Shown here in pieces: positions 48,081-56,866 of a stretch of 64,000 nt of DNA (the first letter of the stretch is position 1; every line of letters starts with the position of its first letter). Origin of the DNA: Nonomuraea turcica (GTDB lineage Bacteria > Actinomycetota > Actinomycetes > Streptosporangiales > Streptosporangiaceae); assembly GCF_030718205.1 (NCBI RefSeq), contig NZ_JAUZQF010000004.1, positions 186,001 to 250,000 of the forward strand, in the 5' to 3' direction. The translations under genes and the position numbers were made by a program. Under the pieces are notes generated by a model that saw only the letters and a program-made list of their open reading frames with translations, had not been told where the DNA came from and did no database searches.

Positions 48081-49253
48081 CTAAAGGTTAGCCTTACCTA
48101 AAGTAGCAGGGCGGCCGGCGAACCAGCCAGCCAAGATCTGCACCGCCAGCACCCCCAGCACCGCGATCAGGGGCACCGACCAGCCGCCGGAGACCTCCCG
48201 CAGGAGCCCGAACACCATCGGCCCCAGCGCCGCGATCACATACCCGACGGACTGGGCCACGGCCGACAACGCGGTCACCGTGGCGGGGTCGGCCGGTCGC
48301 AGGGCGATGATGAGCAGCGCGAGCGCGAAGGACGCGCCCTGACCGACACCGAGCACGATCATCCACAGCCACGGCGCGGACAACGGGGCCAGCAGCACGC
48401 CGAGGTAACCGGCCACGGTCAGCAGGCCCGCCCCGACCACGTACGGCGCCTGCGAGGCCCGCCGACCGGCCAGCACCGGGACCGCGAGCGCGGTGGCGAC
48501 CTGGACCAGGTTCGTGAGGCTGAGCAGGTAGCCCGCCTGGTCGGCGGGGAGGCCGTGGTCCAGGAAGATCGTCGGTAGCCAGGCCAGGACGACGTAGAAG
48601 GTGAGCGACTGCAGGCCCATGAGGGCGGTGACGTACCAGGTCACGCGGTTGCGCAGGACCATGCCGATCGGCCTGGGCCCGTTCTGCGCTCCGGCCTGCT
48701 TGGCGAGGGCCTGGGGCAGCCAGAGCAGCGCCGCGAGCAGGGCGGGCACGGCCAGGAGCGCCGAGACGCCGCGCCAGCCGTACCCGGTGGCGTGCTCGAG
48801 GGGGATCATCACGGCGGAGGCGGTGGCGGCGCCGGCCACCACTGCCGAGACGTAGACGCCCGTCATCAGGTTGATCCGGAGCGGGAAGTGCTGCTTGACC
48901 ACGGCGGGCATGGCCACGTTCATGGCGGCGATCGCGGTGGCGGCCAGGGCCGAGCCGAGGTAGAGCATCGGCGCGCCGCCAAGAGCGCGGAGCACGACTC
49001 CGGCGGCGATGACGAGCAGCCCGGCGAGCAGCATGCGGTCGAGCCCGACGCGTCGCGCGAGCAGCGGCGCGACCGGGCCGAACACGCCCAGACAGATCAC
49101 CATGACCGTGGTGATCGCGCCACCGCCCGCGGGCGAGAGGCCGACATCGTTCATGATCTCGTCGAGAAGCGGGGAGACGCCCGCGATGGCGGGCCGCAGG
49201 TTGAGCGCGGCCAGGACGAATCCGGCCACGAGCACAGCGGATCTCAACGACAT
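48081..49253 (-). CDS. MFS transporter, CynX/NimT-like
   Basis: 390 residues from ATG 49253 (GTG 49271 possible). Twelve membrane helices; the start VLVAGFVLAALNLRPAIAG, the LSPAGGGAITTVMVICLGVFGPVAPLLARRVG block (MFS loop 2-3) and the second-half repeat fit the cyanate/2-nitroimidazole transporter branch. Substrate unknown. Its last six codons and stop form the iron box of the downstream reductase gene. Its promoter region is shared with the divergent LacI gene and contains GACAACGTTGTC. Confidence 0.85.
   Translation of the reverse strand: MSLRSAVLVAGFVLAALNLRPAIAGVSPLLDEIMNDVGLSPAGGGAITTVMVICLGVFGPVAPLLARRVGLDRMLLAGLLVIAAGVVLRALGGAPMLYLGSALAATAIAAMNVAMPAVVKQHFPLRINLMTGVYVSAVVAGAATASAVMIPLEHATGYGWRGVSALLAVPALLAALLWLPQALAKQAGAQNGPRPIGMVLRNRVTWYVTALMGLQSLTFYVVLAWLPTIFLDHGLPADQAGYLLSLTNLVQVATALAVPVLAGRRASQAPYVVGAGLLTVAGYLGVLLAPLSAPWLWMIVLGVGQGASFALALLIIALRPADPATVTALSAVAQSVGYVIAALGPMVFGLLREVSGGWSVPLIAVLGVLAVQILAGWFAGRPATLGKANL
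48083..48101 (-). promoter_or_regulatory. DtxR/IdeR-type iron box
   Basis: AAAGGTTAGCCTTACCTAA (plus strand) closely matches the 19-base consensus TTAGGTTAGGCTAACCTAA of DtxR/IdeR/DmdR regulators in either orientation. It ends 18 bases before the GTG of the FhuF-like gene. It lies inside the last codons of the upstream MFS gene, so the reductase has its own iron-controlled promoter there. Confidence 0.85.
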
Positions 49254-49280
49254 AGGGGACCACTCTCGCACAGCCGCCTT

Positions 49281-49292
49281 GACAACGTTGTC
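49281..49292. promoter_or_regulatory. LacI-type operator GACAACGTTGTC
   Basis: A perfect 12-base palindrome with central CG, preceded by TT, lies between the MFS gene (start 49253) and the LacI gene (start 49324). This form is typical of LacI-family sites in actinobacteria, so autoregulation and control of the MFS gene are likely. Confidence 0.65.
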
Positions 49293-49323
49293 TGTCCCCT
49301 ACCTGGTAAGACATGATCCTGGC

Positions 49324-50301
49324 GTGAGACCGACGATGAAGGACGTCGCCACGGCGGCGGGCGTGGCGCTCAAGACCGTCTCGCGCGTCGTGAACGGCGA
49401 GCCGGGCGTGCACCCGGCCACCGCCGAACGGGTGCGCGCGGCCATCGACCGGCTGGGCTACAGCCGCAACGAGAGCGCGCGGGTGCTGCGCCGAGGCAGG
49501 ACGGCCACGGTCGGGCTGGTCATCGAGGACGTCGCCGACCCGTTCTACTCGGGGTTGAGCAGGGCCGTGGAGGACGTGGTGATCGGTCACGACTGCCTGC
49601 TGCTGACCGGCTCGTCCGGGGAGGAGCCGGTCAGGGAGCGGGAGCTGGTCGAGACGTTCTTCACCCGCCGGGTGGACGGCCTCATCGTGGTGCCGGCCGG
49701 GGACGACCACACATACCTGCGACCGGAGCTGGAGGCGGGGACGAAGGTGGTGTTCGCGGACCGGCCGCCGGGGGCGGGGCTCGACGTGGACACCGTGCTC
49801 GCCGACAACGCGGGCGGGGCCGAGCAGGCGATCCGCCACCTGCTCGGGCACGGGCATCATCGCATCGCCTTCCTCGGCGACGACCTGGCGATCTACACCG
49901 CCGCCGAGCGGCACCGCGGCTACCGGGAGGCCCTCGGTGGCCTGTACGACCCGCGGCTGGTCTCCATGCGGCCGCCCACGTTGGAGGGGGTGCGGGCGGA
50001 CCTGGACAGGATGTTCGCCCTGGACAGGCCGCCGACGGCGCTGTTCACCGGCAACAGCCGCTACACCGTGACCACGCTGCGGGCGCTGGCCGGCCGGCCG
50101 ATCGCGGTGGTGGGCTTCGACGACTTCGAGCTGTCCGACCTGCTCCAACCTGGGGTGACGGTCGTGGCGCAGGATCCGTCCTGGATGGGGAGGGTGGCGG
50201 CCGAGCTGCTGTTCCGGCGGCTGCGCGGCGACGTGGGGCCGCCCGAGCACATCCAGCTCCCCGTGCGCCTCATTCCGCGCGGCTCGGGCGAGCTCCCTTG
50301 A
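49324..50301 (+). CDS. LacI family transcriptional regulator
   Basis: 325 residues from GTG 49324 (ATG 49336 is an alternative; no clear ribosome site for either, so possibly leaderless). HTH MKDVATAAGVALKTVSRVVNGEPGV and the hinge NESARVLRRGRTATVGLV lead into the ligand domain (VDGLIVVPAGDD, RIAFLGDDLAIYTAAERHRGY, AVVGFDDFELSDLLQPGVT). It is divergent from the MFS gene around the palindrome at 49281-49292. Its end overlaps the convergent ArsR-type gene by 32 bases. Confidence 0.9.
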   Translation: MRPTMKDVATAAGVALKTVSRVVNGEPGVHPATAERVRAAIDRLGYSRNESARVLRRGRTATVGLVIEDVADPFYSGLSRAVEDVVIGHDCLLLTGSSGEEPVRERELVETFFTRRVDGLIVVPAGDDHTYLRPELEAGTKVVFADRPPGAGLDVDTVLADNAGGAEQAIRHLLGHGHHRIAFLGDDLAIYTAAERHRGYREALGGLYDPRLVSMRPPTLEGVRADLDRMFALDRPPTALFTGNSRYTVTTLRALAGRPIAVVGFDDFELSDLLQPGVTVVAQDPSWMGRVAAELLFRRLRGDVGPPEHIQLPVRLIPRGSGELP

Positions 50302-51259
50302 TCAAGGCGTCGCCGAGCGGCGTGCGTGCGTAGAGGACGCTGCGGCCCGTACGGGTGCCGGTGATCAGGCCCGTCCTGCGCAACGCCGCGACGTGCTCGC
50401 CCGTGGTGCCCACGCTCTGCCGGAGCAGGGCCGCGAGCTGCGTGGTCGTGGCCGGCTCGGCGAGCTCGGCCAGGATGAGCGCGCGGCTGCGGCCGATCAG
50501 CGACGACAGGTCCGCGTCAGGCGCCGCGGGAGCGGCCGCGATTCCTCTGGCGGGGTAGATCATCGCGTATGGCCAGGCGTCCTCCAGGTAGACGGCGATG
50601 GTGCGCATGAACGCCGACGGAAGGAACAGCAGCCCCTTGCCGCCGAGCCTGCGCGGCCCGCTGATCGACCTCATCTCGAGCTCGATGCGCCCGCCGCGCC
50701 GCCAGTGGACGCGCGGGCTGAGGTCCTCCAACGCCGACTGCCAGCCGTAGGCGGCGAGCCGTCCCGCCCGCTGGGCCACGTCGCGCTGGAGGATCGCCCG
50801 GAATCGAGGCCACTCGTGGGAGACGATCTCCGTCCACAGCGCCTCGTACGCATCCGCGAGCCGCTCGACCACATGCGGCCCCAGCAGCAGGTCAAGGACC
50901 CAGCCGGGAACCGGCCGCCCGGCCAGCACCCTGGTGATCTCGCCGTGCGCCTGCTCCAGCGGCGTGGCCCGCATGGAGGCCAGCTCAGCCTCGAACGGCA
51001 CGTCCACGGCCGTGGGCGGAGGGGCGACGAAGTCGACGTTGGCGGCGCCTGTGTTGCCGCTGATCGCCCCGGCCGCCCGGAGGGCGGGATGATCACGCGC
51101 GAGCTCCCGGTACTTCTCCCGCCACCGCCTGGCCCACTGGCCGTGTACACCTGCCTCAGCCCTGCCGGCGAGCACCCACTGGGCGTGCATGGTCTCGATC
51201 AGCGGCGAGATGGCGAACCTGCTGGCCACCAGGTCCTGCGGAGTGACCTCGATGCTCAC
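50270..51259 (-). CDS. ArsR-type winged-helix regulator with large N-terminal domain (DUF5937-like)
   Basis: 329 residues from GTG 51259, after AAAGGTGG. The first ~240 residues (VTPQDLVASRFAISPLIET, then the WPRFRAILQRDVAQRAGRLA helix) form the domain that precedes ArsR HTHs in this actinobacterial family. The last ~75 are the winged helix: LILAELAEPATTTQLAALLR, TTGEHVAALRRTGLI, RTGRSVLYARTPLG. It is divergent from an MFS transporter across the operator TTTCGG-N6-CCGAAA, so it probably represses that exporter. Confidence 0.85.
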   Translation of the reverse strand: MSIEVTPQDLVASRFAISPLIETMHAQWVLAGRAEAGVHGQWARRWREKYRELARDHPALRAAGAISGNTGAANVDFVAPPPTAVDVPFEAELASMRATPLEQAHGEITRVLAGRPVPGWVLDLLLGPHVVERLADAYEALWTEIVSHEWPRFRAILQRDVAQRAGRLAAYGWQSALEDLSPRVHWRRGGRIELEMRSISGPRRLGGKGLLFLPSAFMRTIAVYLEDAWPYAMIYPARGIAAAPAAPDADLSSLIGRSRALILAELAEPATTTQLAALLRQSVGTTGEHVAALRRTGLITGTRTGRSVLYARTPLGDALIKGARPSRAE

Positions 51260-51266
51260 GACCACC

Positions 51267-51284
51267 TTTCGGTTATATCCGAAA
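51267..51284. promoter_or_regulatory. ArsR-type operator TTTCGGTTATATCCGAAA
   Basis: An 18-base interrupted palindrome (TTTCGG-TTATAT-CCGAAA), with an AT centre inside very GC-rich DNA, lies directly before the ArsR-type gene (start 51259) and 40 bases before the MFS gene (start 51324). Position and form fit a dimeric ArsR site controlling both. Confidence 0.7.
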
Positions 51285-51323
51285 AAGTCGCCCGATGGCT
51301 GTGGCGCTCGCAGCATCGGTCCC

Positions 51324-52517
51324 ATGAAGGGTGCGACGTTCGGCGAGGTGTTCGCCGTCAGGGAGTTCCGGGTGCTGTTCGGCAGCTTCGTGCTGCTCAT
51401 CGCCGGCGACATGATCAAGATGCTGGCCCTGGCCGTGCTGGTCTACGAGCGGACCGGCTCGCCCGGGCTGTCGGCCGCGGCGTACATGGCCGGATGGTTG
51501 CCGTTCATCCTGGGCGGGCTGTTCCTGTTGTCGCTGGCCGACCGGATGCCGCCACGGGCGCTGATGATCGCCGGCGAGCTGGTCAGGGCGGTCACGTGCC
51601 TGCTGCTGGCGTACGCGGGGCTGCCGGTGTGGGGGCTGCTGGCGCTCGTGCTGGTTACCGGGCTGTTCTCGCCGGTGTTCTTCGCGGCGCGGGCGGCGAT
51701 GCTGCCCGAGGTGCTGCCGGGTGACGCGTTCGTGCTGGGGCGTTCGGTGCTCAACGTCGCCTCGGCGAGCGCGCAGATCGCTGGGCTGGCCGTCGGGGGC
51801 GCGTTCCTGGGTTTCGCCGGGCCTTCCGGGGCGCTGGCGGTCACTGCGGGCCTGTCGGTCGTGGCCGCCGTGGTGCTGCGGGTAGGGCTGCCGTACGGGC
51901 CGGCGCGGGGTGCGGCCAAGGGCGGTGCGGTACGGGAGACACTGCGGGTCAACCGGCGACTGCTGGCCGACGGGCGGGTTCGCGGGCTGTTGCTGGCCGG
52001 CTGGGTGCCGTGTGTGTGCCTGGCCGGGGCCGAGGCCATGGTGGTGCCGTACATGGGCGGGGAGGGACAGGCCGGGGTGGTGCTGGCGGCGGCCGCGGCC
52101 GGTATGGCGGTCGGCGAGTTCGCGGTCGGCCGCTTCGCGGCGCCGACATTGCGCGAGCGGTTGTCGTTGCCCCTGGCACTGCTCCTGGGGATCCCCTGGA
52201 TCGGCTACGCGTTCGGGCCGGAGGTCGTGTGGGCCTCCGTGCTGGCGGGGGTGGCGACGGCCGGGCTGGCGTACCAGCTGGGGTTGCAGCGGCGGTTCGT
52301 GGACGCGGTGCCCGAGGAGGTGCGCGGGCAGGCGTTCGGGCTGCAGTCCGCCGGGCTGATGACCGGCCAGGCGGTCGGCGCGACCCTGGTCGGGGTGCTG
52401 GGCGAGGCGATCGGGCCTGGCCCCGCGATCGCGGTCGCGGGCGGCGGGGGCATCCTGGTGGCGCTGGCCCTGGCCGGCGTGCTGCGCCCGTCACCCGCGC
52501 CGCACCCGGCCCGCTGA
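51324..52517 (+). CDS. MFS transporter (drug-efflux-like)
   Basis: 397 residues from ATG 51324. Twelve membrane helices. The opening FAVREFRVLFGSFVLLIAGDMIKMLALAVLVYERTGSPGLSA and the AARAAMLPEVLPGDAFVLGRSVLN segment are those of the MFS_3/enterobactin-exporter (EntS)-like group. No visible ribosome site, so perhaps leaderless. Divergent from an ArsR-type repressor with a shared operator, the usual arrangement for inducible efflux. Substrate unknown. Confidence 0.85.
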   Translation: MKGATFGEVFAVREFRVLFGSFVLLIAGDMIKMLALAVLVYERTGSPGLSAAAYMAGWLPFILGGLFLLSLADRMPPRALMIAGELVRAVTCLLLAYAGLPVWGLLALVLVTGLFSPVFFAARAAMLPEVLPGDAFVLGRSVLNVASASAQIAGLAVGGAFLGFAGPSGALAVTAGLSVVAAVVLRVGLPYGPARGAAKGGAVRETLRVNRRLLADGRVRGLLLAGWVPCVCLAGAEAMVVPYMGGEGQAGVVLAAAAAGMAVGEFAVGRFAAPTLRERLSLPLALLLGIPWIGYAFGPEVVWASVLAGVATAGLAYQLGLQRRFVDAVPEEVRGQAFGLQSAGLMTGQAVGATLVGVLGEAIGPGPAIAVAGGGGILVALALAGVLRPSPAPHPAR

Positions 52518-52576
52518 TCATGATCAACGACTAGCCTTCTCTCCGGAGAGCACACGGGTATAGTCGTTGCACATCA

Positions 52577-52593
52577 GTTCAGCAAGCTTGTTC
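52577..52593 (+). promoter_or_regulatory. Candidate SorC operator before the regulator gene
   Basis: GTTCAGCAAGCTTGTTC lies just upstream of the ribosome site of the SorC gene and downstream of a -10-like TATAGT (52559-52564). It matches, at 13 of 17 positions, the reverse complement of the element at 53589-53605 before the transporter operon. It is therefore a plausible autoregulatory site. Confidence 0.6.
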
Positions 52594-52608
52594 ACGAGGA
52601 GCGCGTGC

Positions 52609-53577
52609 ATGAATGCCGCCGACGTCGCCCCGGACGCGCAGCAGGCCAGGTTCCCGCATGAGCTGATGTACGCGGCGGCGCAGCAGTATTACATGGAGGA
52701 CGCCACGCAGGGTGACATCGCCCAGCGGCTCGGCGTCTCCAGGGCGACGGTGAGCAGGCTGCTCACCGAGGCGCGCAAGCAGGGCATCGTCGAGATCAAG
52801 GTGCACCGTTCCGCCGCGCTGGCGGAGGGCCCGCTGGCCGACGAGGTCGCGCAGGCGCTCGGCCTGGAGCGCGTCTTCCTGGTACCCAAGGTCAGCGGCC
52901 CGGCGCTGGGCCCCTGGCTGGCGCCCGGCGTGGCCCGCGCGCTGGCCGCCGTGGGCCTGGCATCCGGCGACGTCGTGCTCGTCTCCTCCGGCAGCACCGT
53001 TTACGAGTGCGCCCGCGAGGGGCTCGGCCGCTTCCCCGGCGTCACGATCGCGCCCGCGGTCGGCGGACAGGAGGAGCCGCAGCCCTGGTTCCAGACCAAC
53101 GAGACCACCCGCATCCTGGCCGAACGCGTCGGCGGCGTGCCCGCCTACCTCTACGCCCCCGCCCTGCCCGGCCCTGAGCTGTTCTACTCCCTGCAGCACG
53201 AGCCGTCTGTACGCCGCGTCATGGACCTGTGGGCGCATGCCAAGTGCGCGATCGTCGGCGTCGGCTCGCCGCCGTTGATGCGGCAGATGGTGCCCTCACT
53301 CATGCCGCGCGACGCCGACAGCCTGCGCGAGGCCGTGGGCGACGTGTGCATGCGGGTCTACGACCGCAACGGCGCCCCGATCACCTATCCGGGCGGCGAG
53401 CGGCTGGTGGCCACGAACCTGGAGGAGCTGCGCCGCATCCCCGCCGTGATCGCGGTGGCCGTGGGCGCGGAGAAGGTCCTGTCGATCGTCGCCGGCGCCA
53501 GGGGCGGCTACTTCAAGCAGCTCGTCACGGATACGCCCACCGCGGAAGGCCTGGTGGCAGCCGCTCGCCAGCTCTGA
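52609..53577 (+). CDS. SorC/DeoR-type sugar-binding transcriptional regulator
   Basis: 322 residues from ATG 52609, after GAGGAG. The N-terminal HTH (YYMEDATQGDIAQRLGVSRATVSRLL) and the SorC ligand domain (GDVVLVSSGSTVYECA, TRILAERVGGVPAYLYAPALPG, CAIVGVGSPP, GAEKVLSIVAGARGGYFKQLVTD) are complete. These regulators bind phosphorylated sugars and act as repressors or activators (for example LsrR, DeoR). It precedes a sugar ABC-kinase operon and shares a matching operator with it. The inducer is probably a phosphorylated product of the FGGY kinases. Confidence 0.9.
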   Translation: MNAADVAPDAQQARFPHELMYAAAQQYYMEDATQGDIAQRLGVSRATVSRLLTEARKQGIVEIKVHRSAALAEGPLADEVAQALGLERVFLVPKVSGPALGPWLAPGVARALAAVGLASGDVVLVSSGSTVYECAREGLGRFPGVTIAPAVGGQEEPQPWFQTNETTRILAERVGGVPAYLYAPALPGPELFYSLQHEPSVRRVMDLWAHAKCAIVGVGSPPLMRQMVPSLMPRDADSLREAVGDVCMRVYDRNGAPITYPGGERLVATNLEELRRIPAVIAVAVGAEKVLSIVAGARGGYFKQLVTDTPTAEGLVAAARQL

Positions 53578-53587
53578 ACATCTGTGC

Positions 53588-53617
53588 TGGACAAAGTTTC
53601 TGAACGCGCGCTAACGT
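53588..53617 (+). promoter_or_regulatory. Promoter with overlapping SorC operator for the sugar operon
   Basis: TGGACA (53588-53593) and TAACGT (53612-53617), 18 bases apart, form a good promoter. GGACAAAGTTTCTGAAC (53589-53605) overlaps the -35 and spacer and is the reverse-complement relative of the site before the SorC gene. Binding there would block RNA polymerase. The binding-protein gene starts about 105 bases downstream. Confidence 0.6.
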
Positions 53618-53721
53618 GTGCCGCACCACGGGATTTCCCCCACGTGAGGGCATGCCCGTGGCTCGGGGGCAGCGAGCGTTTGGATCCGTCCGCGAGGACA
53701 TAGCGAGTGAGGAACGAATCC

Positions 53722-54819
53722 GTGAACAGAGCTCAGATGCGGACCTCCGCGTTCGCCGCAGTGGCAGTGCTGGCCTCGACGCTGGCGGCGTGCGGCTCAG
53801 GCTCCGGCTCAGCCGGCGGTAACACTGGCGGCGGGAACACCGGCGGCGGCGACCTGCAGAACGCCAAGGTCGCATTCCTCATGCCCGACCTCGCGTCGAC
53901 CAGGTACGAGCTGCAGGACAAGCCGCTGTTCGAAGCGAAGATGAAGCAGCTGTGCCCGACCTGTGAGGTCATCTACCAGAACGCCGACTCCGACGCCGCC
54001 AAGCAGCAGCAACAGGCCAACTCCGCGCTCGCTCAGGGTGTCAAGGCCATCGTGCTCGACCCCGTCGACTCCGCCGCCGCGGCCACCATCGTCAAGTCGG
54101 CGCAGTCGCAGCAGGTGCCGGTCATCGCTTACGACCGGCCGATCCCGGCCACACCGGCCGACTACTACATCTCGTTCGACAACGAGAAGATCGGTGCGAT
54201 GATCGCCCAGTCCCTGGTGGACCACCTGAAGAAGGAGAACGCCGAGGGCGGGATCCTCCAGGTCAACGGCTCCCCGACGGACGCCGCGGCCGGGCTGATC
54301 AAGAAGGGTATCCACAGCGCGGTCGACCCGAGCGGCTTCAAGCTGCTGGCCGAGTACGACACCCCCGACTGGCAGCCGGAGAAGGCGCAGACCTGGGTGA
54401 GCGGCCAGATCACGCAGTTCAAGGACCAGATCGCCGGCGTGGTCGCGGCCAACGACGGCACCGGCGGCGGCTCGATCGCCGCGTTCAAGGCCGCGGGTGT
54501 GCAGGTGCCGCCGATCACCGGCAACGACGCCGAGCCGGCCGCCGCGCAGCGCATCATCGCCGGCGACCAGTACAACACGATCTCCAAGCCCATCAAGATC
54601 GTGGCTGAGGCGTCGGCGAACGTGGCCTGGGAGTTCATGCAGGGCAAGAAGCCCGCCGGCAAGACCACGCTTTACAACACGCCGTCCGAGCTGTTCACCC
54701 CCACGGTCGTGACCAAGGAGAACATCAAGGAAGTGTTGTTCGACGGCGGCATCATGAAGGCCACCGAGATCTGCACCGGCGCGTATGCCAAGGGCTGTGC
54801 CGAGCTCGGAATCAAGTGA
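53722..54819 (+). CDS. Sugar ABC transporter substrate-binding lipoprotein (XylF/RbsB type)
   Basis: 365 residues from GTG 53722, eight bases after GAGGA; the in-frame GTG at 53707 is less well placed. The lipoprotein signal is FAAVAVLASTLAAC-GSGSG, followed by a Gly/Asn-rich flexible linker. The periplasmic-binding fold type 1 has KVAFLMPDLASTRYELQDKP, VKAIVLDPVDSAAAATIV and VIAYDRPIPATPADYYISFDN, like xylose-binding XylF. A Cys pair in QLCPTCEV and another near the end (EICTGAYAKGCAELG) may form disulfides. First gene of a seven-gene operon. Confidence 0.9.
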   Translation: MNRAQMRTSAFAAVAVLASTLAACGSGSGSAGGNTGGGNTGGGDLQNAKVAFLMPDLASTRYELQDKPLFEAKMKQLCPTCEVIYQNADSDAAKQQQQANSALAQGVKAIVLDPVDSAAAATIVKSAQSQQVPVIAYDRPIPATPADYYISFDNEKIGAMIAQSLVDHLKKENAEGGILQVNGSPTDAAAGLIKKGIHSAVDPSGFKLLAEYDTPDWQPEKAQTWVSGQITQFKDQIAGVVAANDGTGGGSIAAFKAAGVQVPPITGNDAEPAAAQRIIAGDQYNTISKPIKIVAEASANVAWEFMQGKKPAGKTTLYNTPSELFTPTVVTKENIKEVLFDGGIMKATEICTGAYAKGCAELGIK

Positions 54820-55589
54820 TGAACGTTCTTTCGCTCCGCGGAATCAGCAAGACCTTCGGCGCGGTGGCCGCGCTCACCGGCGTCGACCTCGACGTGGCCG
54901 CCGGTCAGGTCGTGGCGGTCGTCGGCGACAACGGCGCAGGCAAGTCGACGCTGGTCAAGATCCTGTCGGGGGTGCACCCGCAGGACTCCGGCACGATCAC
55001 CTTCGAGGGCCGCGAGGTCGACATCCCCACGCCGGCCGCCGCGCACAAGCTCGGCATCGCCACGGTCTTCCAGGACCTGGCGCTGTGCGAGAACCTCAAC
55101 GTCATCCAGAACCTGTTCCTCGGCCAGGAGGTCCGCCCGCTGCGGCTGAACGACGTGGCCATGGAGACCCGCTCGTGGGAGCTGCTCCGCCAGCTCTCAG
55201 CCAAGATCCCGAGCGTGCGGGTGCCGGTCGCGGCGCTGTCCGGCGGCCAGCGGCAGACGGTCGCCATCGCCAGGTCGCTGCTCGGCGATCCGAAGGTCAT
55301 CATCCTCGACGAGCCCACCGCCGCGCTCGGCGTCGCGCAGACGGCCGAGGTGCTTAACCTGGTCGAGCGGCTGCGGGAGAGCGGCCTGGGCGTCATCATG
55401 ATCAGCCACAACATGGCGGACGTGAAGGCCGTCGCCGACACCGTGGCGGTGCTGCGGCTCGGCCGCAACAACGGCGTGTTCGACGTGGGCGAGGTCTCCA
55501 CCGAGGACATCATCGCCGCCATCACCGGCGCCAGCGACAACGCGGTCTCCCAGCGGGCGGCTCGGGCGCAGGAAAGGAAGCCCTCATGA
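54819..55589 (+). CDS. Sugar ABC transporter ATP-binding protein (single-domain, CUT2 type)
   Basis: 256 residues; ATG 54819 overlaps the preceding TGA (TGATG). Walker A GDNGAGKSTLVK, Q-loop FQDLALCENLNV, signature LSGGQRQTVAIAR, Walker B VIILDEPTAALG and H-loop SHNM are intact. CUT2 importers usually have a double ATPase (RbsA/XylG, ~500 residues). This one has a single domain, as in fructose-type FrcA systems, and would dimerise. Coupled to the permease by an ATGA overlap. Confidence 0.9.
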   Translation: MNVLSLRGISKTFGAVAALTGVDLDVAAGQVVAVVGDNGAGKSTLVKILSGVHPQDSGTITFEGREVDIPTPAAAHKLGIATVFQDLALCENLNVIQNLFLGQEVRPLRLNDVAMETRSWELLRQLSAKIPSVRVPVAALSGGQRQTVAIARSLLGDPKVIILDEPTAALGVAQTAEVLNLVERLRESGLGVIMISHNMADVKAVADTVAVLRLGRNNGVFDVGEVSTEDIIAAITGASDNAVSQRAARAQERKPS

Positions 55590-56866
55590 GCACGCGACGG
55601 CATGCGGCGACCGAGCCCGCCTCACCGGGTGAGCCCATGAGCACGGCGACCGACCGGCAGGACGAGCGGCTCCAAGACCGCGACGGGCTGCGCGGCGCGC
55701 TCGCCGACGTGGTCGAGCGGGCCCGCGGCGGCGACCTGGGCGTCATCCCGGTCGTGGTCGGGCTCGTGGTCATCTGGACGGTTCTGCAGGTGCTCAACCC
55801 GGTCTTCCTGTCCAGCGCGAACCTGGTGAACCTCACCCTCGAATCGGCCGCCGTCGGCGTCATCGCGCTCGGCATCGTGTGTGTGCTGCTCGTGGGCCAG
55901 ATCGACCTGTCGGTCGGCTCGGTGAGCGGGCTGTCGGGCGCGGTGCTCGCGGTGCTGTTCGTGGGCGAGGGGCTGCCGGTCTGGCTGGCCGTCGCGGCCT
56001 CGGTCATCATGGGCGCCGTGATCGGATGGCTGTACGGGCAGCTGTTCAACAGGTTCGGGGTGCCCAGCTTCGTGATCACGCTGGCCGGGCTGCTGGCCTT
56101 CCTCGGGCTCCAGCTGTACGTGCTGGGCACGAAGGGGTCGATCAACCTGCCGTTCGACTCGGGACTGGTGAACTTCGCGCAGCTGGACTTCGTGCCGGCC
56201 TGGTTGTCGTACACGTTCGCGCTGATCGCCGCGGTCTGGCTGTTCGCCAGCGGCTACCTGCACGCGCGGGAGCGGCGCCGGGCGGGGCTGTCGGCCAAGA
56301 GTGTGTCCACGCTGGCGCTCAGGAGCGCGGCGCTGCTGGCGGTGCTGGCCTTCGTGGTCTGGTATCTCGGCCAGACGCGCGGCGTCGGCTGGATGTTCGT
56401 CTTCTTCGTCGCGCTCGTGCTGATCATGCACTACCTGCTGTCGCGGACGAAATGGGGCCGGGCGGTCTACGCCGTGGGCGGCAACGTGGAGGCCGCGCGC
56501 CGGGCGGGCATCAACGTCAAGGCGATCTACACCTCGGTGTTCGTGTTGTGCTCGACGTTCGCGGCGGTCGGCGGCATCCTGGCCGCGGCCAGGCTGGCGG
56601 CGGCCAACCAGAGTAGCGGCGCGGGCGACGTCAACCTCAACGCGATCGCGGCGGCCGTGATCGGCGGGACGAGCCTGTTCGGCGGGCGCGGCACGGCCTT
56701 CGGCGCGCTGCTCGGGATCATCGTGATCCAGTCGATCTCCAGCGGCCTCACGCTGCTCAACCTCGACTCCTCGATCCGGTTCGTGGTCACCGGCGCGGTG
56801 CTGCTGCTCGCGGTGATCGTCGACTCGGTGTCGCGCCGGTCGAGGACCTCGCACGGCAGGGCCTGA
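55586..56866 (+). CDS. Sugar ABC transporter permease (XylH type)
   Basis: 426 residues, about ten to twelve membrane helices. Family blocks: GVIALGIVCVLLVGQIDLSVGSVSGLSG, RFGVPSFVITLAGLLAFLGLQ, GRAVYAVGGNVEAARRAGINV and AAAVIGGTSLFGGRGTAFGALLG. The length and the internal charged loop (HARERRRAGLSAKSV) match XylH rather than RbsC. It forms the homodimeric channel of the importer. Confidence 0.9.
   Translation: MSTRRHAATEPASPGEPMSTATDRQDERLQDRDGLRGALADVVERARGGDLGVIPVVVGLVVIWTVLQVLNPVFLSSANLVNLTLESAAVGVIALGIVCVLLVGQIDLSVGSVSGLSGAVLAVLFVGEGLPVWLAVAASVIMGAVIGWLYGQLFNRFGVPSFVITLAGLLAFLGLQLYVLGTKGSINLPFDSGLVNFAQLDFVPAWLSYTFALIAAVWLFASGYLHARERRRAGLSAKSVSTLALRSAALLAVLAFVVWYLGQTRGVGWMFVFFVALVLIMHYLLSRTKWGRAVYAVGGNVEAARRAGINVKAIYTSVFVLCSTFAAVGGILAAARLAAANQSSGAGDVNLNAIAAAVIGGTSLFGGRGTAFGALLGIIVIQSISSGLTLLNLDSSIRFVVTGAVLLLAVIVDSVSRRSRTSHGRA

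Noticed and set aside
48094..50250. A 718-codon minus-strand open frame across the MFS and LacI genes
   Set aside because: Arg/Pro/Gly-rich shadow of two well-conserved genes; no recognisable domain.
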